Below are positions 16,687 to 26,390 of a stretch of DNA of 34,610 nt, one piece after another. Below the pieces are notes generated by a model. It saw only the letters and a program-made list of their open reading frames with translations, was not told the DNA's origin and searched no databases. Both the position numbers and the translations under genes were made by a program. The stretch is from an uncultured Bacteroidota bacterium (GTDB lineage: Bacteria > Bacteroidota > Bacteroidia > Chitinophagales > Chitinophagaceae): positions 1-34,610 of the forward strand of contig CAIWHF010000235.1 of the NCBI GenBank assembly GCA_903912405.1, written 5' to 3'. Position 1 is the stretch's first letter. The number at the start of each line of letters is the position of its first letter.

Positions 16687-18969
16687 ATGCAAGTGTATTT
16701 AGAAGATTTGAACGAGCAGCAAAAAGCAGCTGTACTTCACATTAATGGCCCTTTAATGATTGTAGCGGGAGCTGGTAGCGGAAAAACTAAAGTACTCACT
16801 ACCCGTATCGCTCATCTAATGCACCAAGGGGTAGACCCCTTCCATATCTTAGCATTAACCTTTACGAATAAGGCTGCTACAGAAATGAAAGAACGTATTG
16901 AGCGAATTTTGGGCAATAACGACGCTCGCAATTTATACATAGGTACCTTTCACTCCGTATTTGCAAAGATATTGCGGGCTGAGGCTACTAAAATTGGCTA
17001 TCCAAGCAATTTTACCATTTATGATACCGACGATGCGAAGTCGATCATCAAAGAAATAGTCAAGGATTTAAATTTAGACGATAAAATTTATAAACCTGCC
17101 TTTGTCTATAATAGAATTTCGGCAGCAAAAAATAGTTTATTAAACGCAGCAGCTTATAGCAACGATAGCGTTATTCAACAAGAAGATGCTCGTGGCAACA
17201 GGCCCATGATTGGTGAAATTTATTTACGGTACGAAAACAAGTGTTTCAAAAATGGGGCAATGGATTTTGATGATTTGCTCTTTAAAATGTTCACTATTCT
17301 GCATGCTGCACCTGATGTATTAGCAAAATACCAACATCGCTTTAAGTATATTCTCATTGATGAGTATCAGGATACCAATGTAGCCCAATATCAAATTATT
17401 AAAATGTTGGGGGCCGTAAATGAAAATATTTGTGTGGTAGGCGACGATGCGCAAAGTATTTATTCCTTTAGGGGCGCCACGGTAAAAAATATTCTACAAT
17501 TCGAAAAAGATTACGAAGACACAAAAGTTATAAAGTTGGAGCAAAATTATCGAAGCTCTAAGTCGATATTAGAAGTAGCCAATACCATTATCAGCAACAA
17601 TAAAAATCAAATCAAGAAATCGCTCTGGACCGATAATGAGCATGGCGAGAAAATAAAGGTAGTACGTACATTGACCGACAATGATGAAGGACGTTTTGTA
17701 GCCGATACTATTACCGAAATGAAACTTAGAAATCATTACGACAATAAGGATTTTGCTATTTTATACAGAACCAATGCGCAAAGTAGATCGTTTGAGGAAA
17801 GTTTGAGAAAGATGAATATACCTTATAAATTATACGGTGGGGTTTCGTTTTATCAAAGAAAAGAAATCAAAGATTTATTGGCCTATCTCCGTTTAGTTGT
17901 TAATCCTAATGATGAAGAAAACTTAAAAAGAATTATCAACTATCCCGTTCGCGGTATTGGAAAGTCAAGTATCGACAGAATGGTATTAGCGGCCAATACG
18001 CATGGCATAACGATGTGGGAGGTTTTACAAACACCAACGAGCATAGGTTTAAAAGGAGCCGCTTTAGCAGCAGCAGAGAATTTTGTGGTGATGCTAAAAA
18101 GCTTCCAGTCGATGCTCGAAAAAGAAAATGCGTATGATATTGCTTTTGCGGTAGGCAAACAAACAGGTCTGGTGGCTGAATTATACAATGATAAATCAGT
18201 AGAAGGCTTGGCGCGCTATGAGAATATGCAAGCCTTGCTCAACTCTATAAAAGAATATACAGAAACGCCCGACGAAGAAGGCGAATTACACGATAAAAGC
18301 CTGGGTAACTACCTACAACAAATCACCTTATTGACCGATGTAAATAATGATGATGCCGACAAAGATGCCGTTAGTCTTATGACTATTCATGCGGCAAAAG
18401 GCCTAGAGTTTCCGTGTGTATTTAGTGTAGGCTTGGAAGAGAATTTATTTCCAAGCGCCATGAGTTTATATGATCGTGCTGACTTAGAAGAAGAGCGAAG
18501 ATTATTTTACGTTGTGGTAACCCGAGCAAAATCTAAATTATGGATATCCTATGCGAATACACGATATCGTTTTGGTTCCTTAATTCAAAATGACCCGAGT
18601 CGTTTTTTAGACGAAATACCAGAACCTTACTTAGACAAAACCTTTACGGGTAGCGCCTCAAAAAGTAATAACAGTGGTTTAGGTATTCAATTTAGAGCAG
18701 ATGACAAAACCCCTAGTTCATTAAAAAAGCTATCCGAAAAAATACAACAACAAGCTATACCGGCGCATACCCCTTCTACCAACTTTACCGTTGCCGATCC
18801 TTCAGAAATTGAAGTGGGGCAGAAAGTAGAACATCAAAAATTTGGCATTGGAACGGTAAGCGCTATCGAAGGAGCTAGCAATAATAGAATTGCACATATC
18901 GATTTTGGTGCCGGCAATGGACTTAAAAAAATAATGCTGAATTTTGCAAAATTGAGCATTGTTAAATAA
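16687..18969 (+). CDS. uvrD: UvrD/PcrA-type ATP-dependent DNA helicase
   Basis: Superfamily 1A 3'-5' helicase acting in nucleotide-excision and mismatch repair and in clearing replication blocks. Motifs in order: Q motif LNEQQKAAV; Walker A AGAGSGKT (residues 28-34); TFTNKAATEMKERI (Ia); DEYQDTN from residue 225 (II); GDDAQSIYSFRGA (III); LEQNYRSS (IV); MTIHAAKGLEFPCVF (V); FYVVVTRAK (VI). A C-terminal Tudor-like segment (VGQKVEHQKFGIGTVSAIEG, then IAHIDFG) is the PcrA/UvrD RNA-polymerase-binding type tail. At 760 residues it is full length. The start MQVYLEDLNEQQ fits the family well, even though the -7 box is only 5 bases upstream. Confidence 0.96.
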   Translation: MQVYLEDLNEQQKAAVLHINGPLMIVAGAGSGKTKVLTTRIAHLMHQGVDPFHILALTFTNKAATEMKERIERILGNNDARNLYIGTFHSVFAKILRAEATKIGYPSNFTIYDTDDAKSIIKEIVKDLNLDDKIYKPAFVYNRISAAKNSLLNAAAYSNDSVIQQEDARGNRPMIGEIYLRYENKCFKNGAMDFDDLLFKMFTILHAAPDVLAKYQHRFKYILIDEYQDTNVAQYQIIKMLGAVNENICVVGDDAQSIYSFRGATVKNILQFEKDYEDTKVIKLEQNYRSSKSILEVANTIISNNKNQIKKSLWTDNEHGEKIKVVRTLTDNDEGRFVADTITEMKLRNHYDNKDFAILYRTNAQSRSFEESLRKMNIPYKLYGGVSFYQRKEIKDLLAYLRLVVNPNDEENLKRIINYPVRGIGKSSIDRMVLAANTHGITMWEVLQTPTSIGLKGAALAAAENFVVMLKSFQSMLEKENAYDIAFAVGKQTGLVAELYNDKSVEGLARYENMQALLNSIKEYTETPDEEGELHDKSLGNYLQQITLLTDVNNDDADKDAVSLMTIHAAKGLEFPCVFSVGLEENLFPSAMSLYDRADLEEERRLFYVVVTRAKSKLWISYANTRYRFGSLIQNDPSRFLDEIPEPYLDKTFTGSASKSNNSGLGIQFRADDKTPSSLKKLSEKIQQQAIPAHTPSTNFTVADPSEIEVGQKVEHQKFGIGTVSAIEGASNNRIAHIDFGAGNGLKKIMLNFAKLSIVK

Positions 18970-19020
18970 TAAAGCTCAAGCATATCCATAAAAATTTGCT
19001 CCTTTTTTAACGCCATTTAT

Positions 19021-19036
19021 GTTGTAATTTTACAAC
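19021..19036. promoter_or_regulatory. Inverted repeat abutting the gpmI start codon
   Basis: GTTGTAA-TT-TTACAAC is a perfect 7+7 inverted repeat that ends at the base before the gpmI ATG. It also contains TAATTTTA, one mismatch from the -7 box. It could be an operator or a weak RNA hairpin over the start site; no function is proven. Confidence 0.35.
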
Positions 19037-20560
19037 ATGAAGAAGGCATTATTAATTATTATGGATGGTTGGGGAAAAGGCACTCGACCAGCAGCAGATG
19101 CAATTGCACATGCAACTACCCCTTTTTTCAACTCCTTACAAGGTCAATATCCTTATACTACACTTACCACATTTGGCGAAGCAGTTGGTTTACCCGATGG
19201 TCAAATGGGCAATTCGGAAGTTGGGCATTTGAATATTGGTGCCGGAAGAATTGTAAACCAAGAACTACAACGAATTAATGTAGCTATACGTTCAGGAGAA
19301 TTTTCTACCAACCCTACTTTATTAGCAGCAATAAACTATGCTAAAGAACACAACAAAACATTACACCTTATTGGCTTAGTGGGCGATGGTGGCGTGCATG
19401 CACATTCTAATCATCTAAAAGCATTGATAGCTTTGGCTTCTGAGCAAGGTGTTCCAAAGATTGCTATTCATGCTTTCACAGATGGAAGAGATACCGATCC
19501 TAAAAGTGGCTATGGCTTTTTAGCAGATCTACAACAGTTTATTCAAGATAAAAACACCCAAATTGCATCTGTGACAGGTCGTTATTTTGCAATGGATCGA
19601 GACAAACGATGGGATCGAGTAAAAATTGCTTACGATGCATTGGTGCATGGAAAAGGAAGTATGTCGAGCGATATTTTAGCTTCAGTTAAGCAATCGTATA
19701 CCGATCAAGTTACAGATGAATTTATTAAACCAATCATAGCAACGGACCCCGAAGGCAATTCTTTAGCTACCATTCAAAAAGACGATGTAGTGATTTGCTT
19801 TAATTTCCGAACAGATCGTTGCCGTGAAATTACCGAAGTGCTTACACAAAGAGATTTTCCTGAATTAGCACTGTTTGCTTTGCCGCTTCATTACTGCACC
19901 TTTACAGAGTATGATCATAGTTTTAAAAATGTGCAGGTAGTTTTTCACAACGACAATTTAAAAAATACGCTGGGAGAAGTTATTGCCAAAAATAAATTGA
20001 AACAACTGCGCATGGCTGAAACAGAAAAGTATCCGCATGTTACTTTTTTCTTTTCTGGAGGAAGAGAAGAAGTTTTTGAAGGGGAAAAAAGAATCATGAA
20101 AGATTCGCCAAAAGATGTGGCTACTTATGATTTAAAACCAGAGATGAGTGCGAAGGAATTAACGGCAGCTTTATTACCAGAAATTGAAAATCAAACAGCC
20201 GACTTCATCGTCATTAATTTTGCAAATGCCGATATGGTAGGCCATACGGGTGTGTGGCAAGCTGCTATTAAAGCTGCAGAAACAGTAGATGCTTGCATTG
20301 CTCAAATCATACCCTTAGCATTAAAAATGGACTACGGTATTTTCCTCACGGCCGATCATGGAAATTCCGACTGCTTAATCAATGAAGATGGTTCACCGAA
20401 TACAGCACATACTATGAATCCTGTACCTTTTTACATTATCTCTAATGACTTCAAAGGCAGCATTCAATCGAATGGGAAATTAGGCGATTTAGCACCTACG
20501 ATCTTGCATTATATGGGCTTAGCTATACCTAAAGAAATGACGGGTACCGTTTTAATTTAA
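19037..20560 (+). CDS. gpmI: 2,3-bisphosphoglycerate-independent phosphoglycerate mutase
   Basis: Converts 3-phosphoglycerate to 2-phosphoglycerate in glycolysis and gluconeogenesis, using two manganese ions. Metal and catalytic motifs are present: MDGWG (Asp10), MGNSEVGHLNIGAGR with the phosphorylated Ser60, HAFTDGRDTDP, GRYFAMDRDKRWDR, FNFRTDRCREI, NFANADMVGHTG, TADHGNSD and HTMNPVPF. The 507-residue length is standard. It follows the helicase by 67 bases. Its TAA overlaps the stop codon of the convergent LD-carboxypeptidase gene within one TTAA. Confidence 0.98.
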   Translation: MKKALLIIMDGWGKGTRPAADAIAHATTPFFNSLQGQYPYTTLTTFGEAVGLPDGQMGNSEVGHLNIGAGRIVNQELQRINVAIRSGEFSTNPTLLAAINYAKEHNKTLHLIGLVGDGGVHAHSNHLKALIALASEQGVPKIAIHAFTDGRDTDPKSGYGFLADLQQFIQDKNTQIASVTGRYFAMDRDKRWDRVKIAYDALVHGKGSMSSDILASVKQSYTDQVTDEFIKPIIATDPEGNSLATIQKDDVVICFNFRTDRCREITEVLTQRDFPELALFALPLHYCTFTEYDHSFKNVQVVFHNDNLKNTLGEVIAKNKLKQLRMAETEKYPHVTFFFSGGREEVFEGEKRIMKDSPKDVATYDLKPEMSAKELTAALLPEIENQTADFIVINFANADMVGHTGVWQAAIKAAETVDACIAQIIPLALKMDYGIFLTADHGNSDCLINEDGSPNTAHTMNPVPFYIISNDFKGSIQSNGKLGDLAPTILHYMGLAIPKEMTGTVLI

Positions 20561-21468
20561 AGACTCGATAAAGTAGCTTTTTCTTCTAACACCGCTAACT
20601 GATAGGGCATTCCCAAACGGAGTGCCCTATTGTCGTATTGATGACCACAAGGAACATTAAAACAAACAGGATAACCATATTCAGCTACTTTATCCCAAAT
20701 TATTTCTTCTAAAGATTGTCCAAATGGTCGTTCTGTATCTTCCATATCGGTAAAACTACCCACTACTAATCCTTTTAGTTCTTTTAACTGACCCGAACGT
20801 TTTAGATTATATAACATGCGATCTATTTGATACAAATGCTCACCGATGTCTTCTATGAAAAGTATGTTGCCAGCCGTTTGAAATTGCGATGCCGAACCCG
20901 TAAGATTTGCTAAAATAGCAAGGTTGCCCCCCACTAAAGGAGCGGTTACCGAACCAAGAATATTCAATGGATGTGCGGGCATTTCATACGACAACGATTT
21001 TCCCTCCAATGCCAACAATAAGGATTGAACGGGTGCACTTTGCCAATTATCGGCAATCACACTCCCACACATTAAAGCATGTATAGTTGGCAGCGCGAAT
21101 TGAGCTTGTAGATGACTATGCAAAACCGTAATATCACTAAAACCACAAATCCATTTTGGATGTTTTAAAAAATTGGTAAAGTCGAGCTGATCAATGATTC
21201 TACTCATGCCATAACCCCCTCTTCCCATCCATATAGCTGCAAGACTGGTATCATCTAACATGGCTTGCAAATCGGCTAATCGCTCTTGATCCGAACCAGC
21301 GAAATAATAATCGCCTAATCCTATCGTTTTGCCTAATACCGTTTCATAACCCAAGGAATGTAATAGGCGAATTGCCTGCTCTACGCGAGCGGCGTCAACA
21401 TATCCAGACGGACAAGTAATGCCAATTTTCATTCCAGGCGTTAAATAAGGTGCTTGTATCATACTCAT
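20557..21468 (-). CDS. ldcA: S66 family LD-carboxypeptidase
   Basis: Serine peptidase of family S66, which removes the terminal D-alanine from murein tetrapeptides in peptidoglycan recycling; the related MccF enzymes cleave microcin C. With the start used here the Ser-Glu-His triad is visible: Ser111 in ICGFSDIT, Glu206 in LFIEDIGEH and His276 in NVPCGHQYDN. GRGGYGMSRI is the conserved glycine loop. No signal peptide is seen, as expected for a cytoplasmic recycling enzyme. The track start at 21486 is TTG inside the Rieske gene. ATG at 21468 (MSMIQAPYLTPGMKIGITCPSG) is preferred, with ATG at 21462 as the alternative. It is the last gene of a five-gene minus-strand run. Confidence 0.9.
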   Translation of the reverse strand: MSMIQAPYLTPGMKIGITCPSGYVDAARVEQAIRLLHSLGYETVLGKTIGLGDYYFAGSDQERLADLQAMLDDTSLAAIWMGRGGYGMSRIIDQLDFTNFLKHPKWICGFSDITVLHSHLQAQFALPTIHALMCGSVIADNWQSAPVQSLLLALEGKSLSYEMPAHPLNILGSVTAPLVGGNLAILANLTGSASQFQTAGNILFIEDIGEHLYQIDRMLYNLKRSGQLKELKGLVVGSFTDMEDTERPFGQSLEEIIWDKVAEYGYPVCFNVPCGHQYDNRALRLGMPYQLAVLEEKATLSSL

Positions 21469-21479
21469 CGTTATTTCAT

Positions 21480-21794
21480 TTACCAAATGCCAATAAAAAT
21501 AGTGTTTTCCTCAATTTTTATAGGATATATTTTCAATTTATACCCTTCTCCACTGGTATTTCTTCCATTGCTTAAATCGAATCGATATTTGTGTAAAGGG
21601 CACACTAGACGATCACTAGCATCTATCCAAGCATCGCAAAAATGTGCACCGGCATGCGGACAGGTAGCTGCAAAAGCAAAAAGCTGCTCCTTTTTTTTAA
21701 GCACTATTAATTGCTTTTCTGCTAAAAGTATGGATTGAAATTTACCTTCTTCCAAATCGCTATATAAAAAAGGAGCTTGTACAAATTGATACAT
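21480..21794 (-). CDS. Rieske [2Fe-2S] ferredoxin-type protein
   Basis: A small soluble Rieske protein of 104 residues. The cluster motif is complete: CPH at 45-47 and CPLH at 65-68, so Cys45, His47, Cys65 and His68 can bind the cluster (C-x-H-x17-C-x2-H). The C-terminal fold (FDLSNGRNTSGEGYKLKIYPIKIEEN) is like NirD and the Rieske ferredoxins of oxygenase systems. No oxygenase or nitrite reductase large subunit is in the window. It sits 2 bases downstream of tadA, in the same run as a flavin reductase that could supply electrons; the pairing is inference. Confidence 0.92.
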   Translation of the reverse strand: MYQFVQAPFLYSDLEEGKFQSILLAEKQLIVLKKKEQLFAFAATCPHAGAHFCDAWIDASDRLVCPLHKYRFDLSNGRNTSGEGYKLKIYPIKIEENTIFIGIW

Positions 21795-21796
21795 AC

Positions 21797-22237
21797 TTAT
21801 CGTTTAGAAGCAAAAAAATCTTTCATAAGCTGAGCGCATTCACTTGCTAATATCCCTTGCGACAAAGTTGCTTTTGGATGAAAAGGCCAATTTTCTTTGG
21901 TGTGTTTTTGGTAGCCATTTTTTTCATCGGCAGCTCCAAAAACAATGCGTTTTACTTTACTCCAATAGATTGCGCCGCTACACATCAAACAAGGTTCTAC
22001 CGTAACATAGACGCAGGCTTCGCTTAAATACTTGCTACCTATTTGATTACAAGCAGCTGTTATGGCAATCATTTCGGCATGGGCCGTTGGATCTTTTAAT
22101 TGCTCCGTTTGATTATGACCACGAGCAATGATTTTTTGATCCCAAACCACTACTGCACCTATGGGAATTTCTCCCAAATCAAATGCTATTTGAGCCTGTT
22201 CTAGTGCAGCTTTCATGAAATAACTATCGTCGTGCAT
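21797..22237 (-). CDS. tadA: tRNA-specific adenosine deaminase TadA
   Basis: Deaminates adenosine-34 to inosine in tRNA-Arg(ACG). The zinc deaminase motif is intact: HAEMIAI with His53 and the catalytic Glu55, and PCLMCSGAI with Cys83 and Cys86. At 146 residues with GEIPIGAVVV and RGHNQTEQLKDPTAHAE it matches TadA better than cytidine or guanine deaminases, though a guanine deaminase-like member cannot be fully excluded. Its ATG shares a base with the dtd stop codon (TAATG), so translation is probably coupled. Confidence 0.9.
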   Translation of the reverse strand: MHDDSYFMKAALEQAQIAFDLGEIPIGAVVVWDQKIIARGHNQTEQLKDPTAHAEMIAITAACNQIGSKYLSEACVYVTVEPCLMCSGAIYWSKVKRIVFGAADEKNGYQKHTKENWPFHPKATLSQGILASECAQLMKDFFASKR

Positions 22238-22683
22238 TATTCTTTATGTTTAGTATCCATAATAATGGTTACTGGACCATCATTTAATAAATCGATTTGC
22301 ATATCGGCACCAAATACCCCTTTTTCGGTAGGCACCAATTGTTGCATTTTATGAATAAACAATTGATATAAGGGTTTGGCATGATCGGGTTGTGCTGCAT
22401 TTATAAAAGAAGGCCTATTCCCTTTTTTATACTGTGCAAATAGCGTGAATTGACTGACCACTAAAACAGCACCTTGTATTGCTTTAAGATCCAAATTCAT
22501 AGCGCCTTGCTCATCTGCAAACACACGCAATTTTTCAATTTTTTGTACAAGCCAATCAACATCTTCTTCCGTATCATCATGCGTAATTCCTAATAAAACA
22601 AGGAAGCCTGCTTGAATAGCACCAACCACTTGTTGATCAATAGCGACCGTGGCTCTTTTTACACGTTGAATAACTGCTCTCAT
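22237..22683 (-). CDS. dtd: D-aminoacyl-tRNA deacylase
   Basis: Frees tRNAs wrongly charged with D-amino acids or glycine. MRAVIQRVKRATVAI is the typical start. VVSQFTLFAQYKKGNRPSF carries the SQFTL motif, and LLNDGPVTIIMDTK holds the cross-subunit Gly-cisPro motif. The 148-residue length is normal. It lies 3 bases after the flavin reductase gene and overlaps tadA by one base. Confidence 0.97.
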   Translation of the reverse strand: MRAVIQRVKRATVAIDQQVVGAIQAGFLVLLGITHDDTEEDVDWLVQKIEKLRVFADEQGAMNLDLKAIQGAVLVVSQFTLFAQYKKGNRPSFINAAQPDHAKPLYQLFIHKMQQLVPTEKGVFGADMQIDLLNDGPVTIIMDTKHKE

Positions 22684-22686
22684 TGT

Positions 22687-23403
22687 TTAACCATACAATT
22701 CAAATTCTACATTCGTTTTATTATAGCCCAATTTGATAATACGCTCTTTTGCTTCATCTACCATAGGGCGCCATCCACAGAGCATAAAATGCGCTACCGG
22801 CAAATCGCTACAAAGGGATTCGTAAATAGCATGCACATAACCTCTTTTTGAATTATAGGTAGATCTAGAGGTAATAGGATGATAAAAAAACTGCTCATTT
22901 TGTTTAGCCATCGCTTCCATTTCCTCTTTGAAAAGCAGATCTTCTTCGTTGCGACAACCATAAATCAAATGAATATCCAAATGGGGTAACTGTTCTTGTT
23001 GTATATACTGCAGCATGCTTCTGTATGGAGCAATACCCGTACCTGTACAAATTAAAAACAAGGTTTTATCTAATTGGTCGGGCAATACAAAAACACCTTG
23101 AGCGGCTCTTACCAGCAATTCGGTGCCTATACTAGCTTGCTCAAATAGATAAGTAGTGCCGGCACCTTGCTCCAACTTTACAATAACAAGTTCGAATATG
23201 TTGGATTGATTGGGCGCATTTGCAATGCTATAACTGCGCCATCGTTTATTACGGCGCTCAGCAATAGGCAAATCAAGCGTTACAAATTGTCCGGGTATAA
23301 AATGGAACTGCTCTAATTCAGGCAATTGTATCCAAAATCGCTTCACCGTAGGCGATTCATTTTGGATATCTATAATTATACCTTTATGCCAAGCTAATAC
23401 CAT
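22687..23403 (-). CDS. Ferredoxin-NADP reductase-like FAD oxidoreductase
   Basis: A single-chain FAD/NAD(P)H oxidoreductase of the ferredoxin-NADP reductase superfamily. The FAD-binding motif is RSYSIAN, with FIPGQFVTLDLP before it. The nucleotide-binding part has LICTGTGIAPYRSML, YGCRNEEDLLF and MLCGWRPMVDEAKE, and the protein ends FELYG. At 238 residues it is only the reductase module, without a fused ferredoxin or globin. It is the first gene of the run reductase-dtd-tadA-Rieske-LD-carboxypeptidase. A Rieske protein two genes downstream is a plausible electron acceptor, by inference only. No good -7 box was seen upstream. Confidence 0.9.
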   Translation of the reverse strand: MVLAWHKGIIIDIQNESPTVKRFWIQLPELEQFHFIPGQFVTLDLPIAERRNKRWRSYSIANAPNQSNIFELVIVKLEQGAGTTYLFEQASIGTELLVRAAQGVFVLPDQLDKTLFLICTGTGIAPYRSMLQYIQQEQLPHLDIHLIYGCRNEEDLLFKEEMEAMAKQNEQFFYHPITSRSTYNSKRGYVHAIYESLCSDLPVAHFMLCGWRPMVDEAKERIIKLGYNKTNVEFELYG

Positions 23404-23461
23404 ATTGTAAAGATACTATCGACTTTCTATAATTTTTATAAAAGATTACTGAATATACTTG

Positions 23462-23469
23462 TATTTTTG
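23462..23469 (+). promoter_or_regulatory. Bacteroidota -7 box (TATTTTTG) for kbl
   Basis: An exact TAnnTTTG match 22 bases before the kbl ATG. The -33 region has no clear TTTG. It would drive kbl, glnS and the PnuC-like gene if they form one unit. Confidence 0.5.
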
Positions 23470-23491
23470 CTAAAATTTAAAATCTAAAACC

Positions 23492-24682
23492 ATGGCAAGT
23501 AGTGCATTTAATAATCGAATAGCAAAAGAAGTTGAAGAGATTAAAATCGCAGGTTTATTTAAAGAAGAACGCATCATTGCTTCTGAGCAAGGCGCAGAAA
23601 TAATGGTAAACGGTAAAACAGTTTTAAATTTCTGTGCTAATAATTACTTAGGTCTTTCCTCGCATCCGCGTGTTATTGAAGCAGCGCACCAGGCGTTAGA
23701 CAAAAGAGGCTTTGGCTTAAGTTCTGTTCGTTTTATTTGCGGCACACAAGATATTCATAAGGAATTAGAACAAAAGATTGCTGCATTCTTGGGCACAGAA
23801 GATACTATATTATACGCTGCTTGCTTTGATGCCAATGGTGGCGTGTTTGAACCCTTATTAGGAGAAGATGACGTTATTATTTCAGATGAATTAAACCATG
23901 CATCAATTATAGATGGTGTACGCTTATGTAAATCGAAACGTGCTCGTTATAAACATAACGACATGGCTGATTTGGAAGCGCAATTACAACAACATGCAGA
24001 TGCAAGAACGCGCATTATTGTTACCGACTCTGTTTTTTCTATGGATGGCACAGTTGCGCAACTTGATAAAATATGTGACTTAGCCGACCAATACGATGCT
24101 ATTATTATGATGGATGAGTGCCACTCATCAGGTTTTATGGGTAAAACTGGTAGAGGGGTGCATGAATTATGCGATGTGATGGGAAGAATAGATATTATCA
24201 CAGGTACTTTAGGTAAAGCACTAGGCGGTGCTTCGGGTGGTTTTACCAGTGGTAAAAAAGAAGTTATTGATATGTTGCGCCAACGCAGCAGACCGTATTT
24301 GTTTTCTAATACCTTGGCTCCTTCAATTGTAGGTGCTTCGATAGCGGTCTTTGATTTGCTTAGTGAATCTACAGCCTTAAGAGATAAATTAGAAAGCAAT
24401 ACGCACTATTTTAGATCCAAAATGACTGCCGCAGGATTTGATATCAAACCGGGTATCCATCCTATTTGTCCAGTGATGTTATATGATGCCGTATTAGCAC
24501 AAAAATTTGCAGCACGCATGCTAGAAGAAGGTATTTATGTAGTTGGATTTTTCTACCCAGTAGTAGCAAAAGGATTAGCTAGAATTCGTGTTCAAATAAG
24601 CGCTGGCCACGATCAGCATCATTTAGATAAAGCCATTGAAGCCTTTATTAAAGTAGGTAAAGAACTAGCAGTAATTAAATAA
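23492..24682 (+). CDS. kbl: Glycine C-acetyltransferase (2-amino-3-ketobutyrate CoA ligase)
   Basis: PLP enzyme of the alpha-oxoamine synthase family that cleaves 2-amino-3-ketobutyrate with CoA to glycine and acetyl-CoA in threonine breakdown. [21 protein letters not shown] is the family start. The PLP lysine is Lys242 in [13 protein letters not shown], with [15 protein letters not shown] (PLP-ring Asp) before it. The 396-residue length and the overall pattern fit Kbl better than the related BioF, HemA or serine palmitoyltransferase. No threonine dehydrogenase gene is adjacent. A sphingolipid-synthesis relative is the main alternative in Bacteroidota, but the sequence looks like true Kbl. 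Confidence 0.9.
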   Translation: MASSAFNNRIAKEVEEIKIAGLFKEERIIASEQGAEIMVNGKTVLNFCANNYLGLSSHPRVIEAAHQALDKRGFGLSSVRFICGTQDIHKELEQKIAAFLGTEDTILYAACFDANGGVFEPLLGEDDVIISDELNHASIIDGVRLCKSKRARYKHNDMADLEAQLQQHADARTRIIVTDSVFSMDGTVAQLDKICDLADQYDAIIMMDECHSSGFMGKTGRGVHELCDVMGRIDIITGTLGKALGGASGGFTSGKKEVIDMLRQRSRPYLFSNTLAPSIVGASIAVFDLLSESTALRDKLESNTHYFRSKMTAAGFDIKPGIHPICPVMLYDAVLAQKFAARMLEEGIYVVGFFYPVVAKGLARIRVQISAGHDQHHLDKAIEAFIKVGKELAVIK

Positions 24683-24716
24683 TAGCAAGAGCACAAGCGC
24701 ACTAGAAAAGTAAATT

Positions 24717-26390
24717 ATGCAAGAAGAAAAATCACTCAACTTTTTAGAAGAAATCATTGAAAATGATTTGGCCGCAGGAAAATATCCTGATGGCATACAA
24801 ACTCGATTTCCTCCCGAACCAAATGGGTATTTACATATTGGTCATGCTTCTTCTATTTGTTTAAATTTTGGATTAGCCACAAAATATAAAGGAAAATGTA
24901 ATCTTCGTTTCGATGACACTAATCCTTCTACAGAAGAAACAGAATATGTAGAGAATATAAAACAAGATATTGCTTGGCTAGGTTTTACTTGGGATAAAGA
25001 ATTTTATGCCTCCGATTATTTTGAGCAAATTTATCATTTTGCCCTTGCTTTAATAGAAAAAGGATTAGCTTATGTAGACGATAGCAGTGCAGAAGAAATT
25101 GCAGCTATGAAAGGTAATTTACAAACGCCCGGAAAAAATAGTCCCTACAGAGATAGAAGCATTAGCGAAAACAAAGAATTGTTTGAAGCTATGCGTGCCG
25201 GCACCTTTGCTGATGGCGAAAAAGTATTGCGTGCAAAAATTGATATGGCGCATCCCAATCTTCTTCTACGCGATCCTATTATGTATCGCATCAAACATGC
25301 ACATCATCATCGCACAGGTAATGCTTGGTGCATTTATCCTATGTATGATTTTGCTCACGGACAAAGTGATAGCATAGAACATATTACACATAGCATTTGC
25401 ACCTTAGAGTTTATACATCATAGACCATTATATAATTGGTTTATCGAGCAATTAGGTATCTATCCTAGTCACCAATACGAATTTGCGCGCCGCAACCTTA
25501 CTTATACTGTAATGAGCAAGCGTAAATTATTACAATTGGTTACCGAAGGTCATGTTGCCGCTTGGGATGACCCACGAATGCCCACTATCAGCGGTATGAG
25601 AAGAAGAGGCTATACGGCTAAGGCATTAAGAAATTTTGCAGATACTATTGGCGTTGCTAAGCGCGAAAATATTGTAGATATAGGTTTATTGGAATTTTGT
25701 GTAAGAGAAGACCTCAATAAAATTGCACAACGTAGAATGGCGGTTTTAGATCCTATTAAATTAATCATCACCAATTATCCAGAAACAGAAGAGTTTTTAA
25801 CTGCAGAAAACAATCCAGAAGATGCGGATACTGGTCATAGAACCATTCCTTTCACTAAAGAATTATGGATAGAGCGTGACGACTTTATGGAAGCGCCTCC
25901 AAAAAAATTCTTTAGATTAGGGGTAGGCTTAAAAGTACGCTTAAAACATGCTTACATTGTGGAATGTACCGATTATAAAAAAGATGCCAATGGAAACATC
26001 ACTGAAGTGCATGCTACCTATTTCCCTGAAAGCAAAAGTGGACAAGATACTAGTGGCATAAACGTAAAAGGAACTATACATTGGGTGAGCACCCAACATG
26101 CGCAAACAGCAACGGTGCATTTGTATGATCGCTTATTCAAAGTAGAAGATCCAAGTAGTGAAGAAGGTGATTTTAAATCGTACTTAAACGAGCATTCGAA
26201 AACGGAACTCCATACCGTATATATTGAACCTGCATTGGCAACTGCCAAGGTGGGCGAACACTTTCAATTTCTGAGACTAGGTTATTTTTGTGTAGATACA
26301 AAAAGTACAGCATCACAACTCATTTTCAACAAAACAGTAGGCCTGAAGGATTCTTGGGCTAAAGAACAAAAAAATAATGGACTTAATTAA
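24717..26390 (+). CDS. glnS: Glutaminyl-tRNA synthetase
   Basis: Charges tRNA-Gln directly with glutamine. The class I signature is [13 protein letters not shown] near residues 32-44, and the KMSKS-type loop is VMSKRKL from residue 266. [40 protein letters not shown] and [20 protein letters not shown] are GlnRS-type blocks that distinguish it from GltX. At 557 residues it carries the usual two-part anticodon-binding beta barrel. It follows kbl by 34 bases, and its 3' end overlaps the next gene by 14 bases. Confidence 0.97.
   Translation: MQEEKSLNFLEEIIENDLAAGKYPDGIQTRFPPEPNGYLHIGHASSICLNFGLATKYKGKCNLRFDDTNPSTEETEYVENIKQDIAWLGFTWDKEFYASDYFEQIYHFALALIEKGLAYVDDSSAEEIAAMKGNLQTPGKNSPYRDRSISENKELFEAMRAGTFADGEKVLRAKIDMAHPNLLLRDPIMYRIKHAHHHRTGNAWCIYPMYDFAHGQSDSIEHITHSICTLEFIHHRPLYNWFIEQLGIYPSHQYEFARRNLTYTVMSKRKLLQLVTEGHVAAWDDPRMPTISGMRRRGYTAKALRNFADTIGVAKRENIVDIGLLEFCVREDLNKIAQRRMAVLDPIKLIITNYPETEEFLTAENNPEDADTGHRTIPFTKELWIERDDFMEAPPKKFFRLGVGLKVRLKHAYIVECTDYKKDANGNITEVHATYFPESKSGQDTSGINVKGTIHWVSTQHAQTATVHLYDRLFKVEDPSSEEGDFKSYLNEHSKTELHTVYIEPALATAKVGEHFQFLRLGYFCVDTKSTASQLIFNKTVGLKDSWAKEQKNNGLN

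Noticed and set aside
18952-18979. TTGAGC / GCTCAA inverted repeat at the end of the helicase gene
   Set aside because: Only a 6-bp stem with a 16-base loop and no T run after it, so it is not a credible terminator.
21454-21738. 94-codon plus-strand frame opposite the Rieske gene
   Set aside because: The minus-strand Rieske motif is unmistakable; the plus frame is a shadow.
23947-24399. 150-codon minus-strand frame inside kbl
   Set aside because: It is antisense to a clear PLP enzyme with intact motifs, shows no recognisable domain, and looks like a codon-bias shadow.
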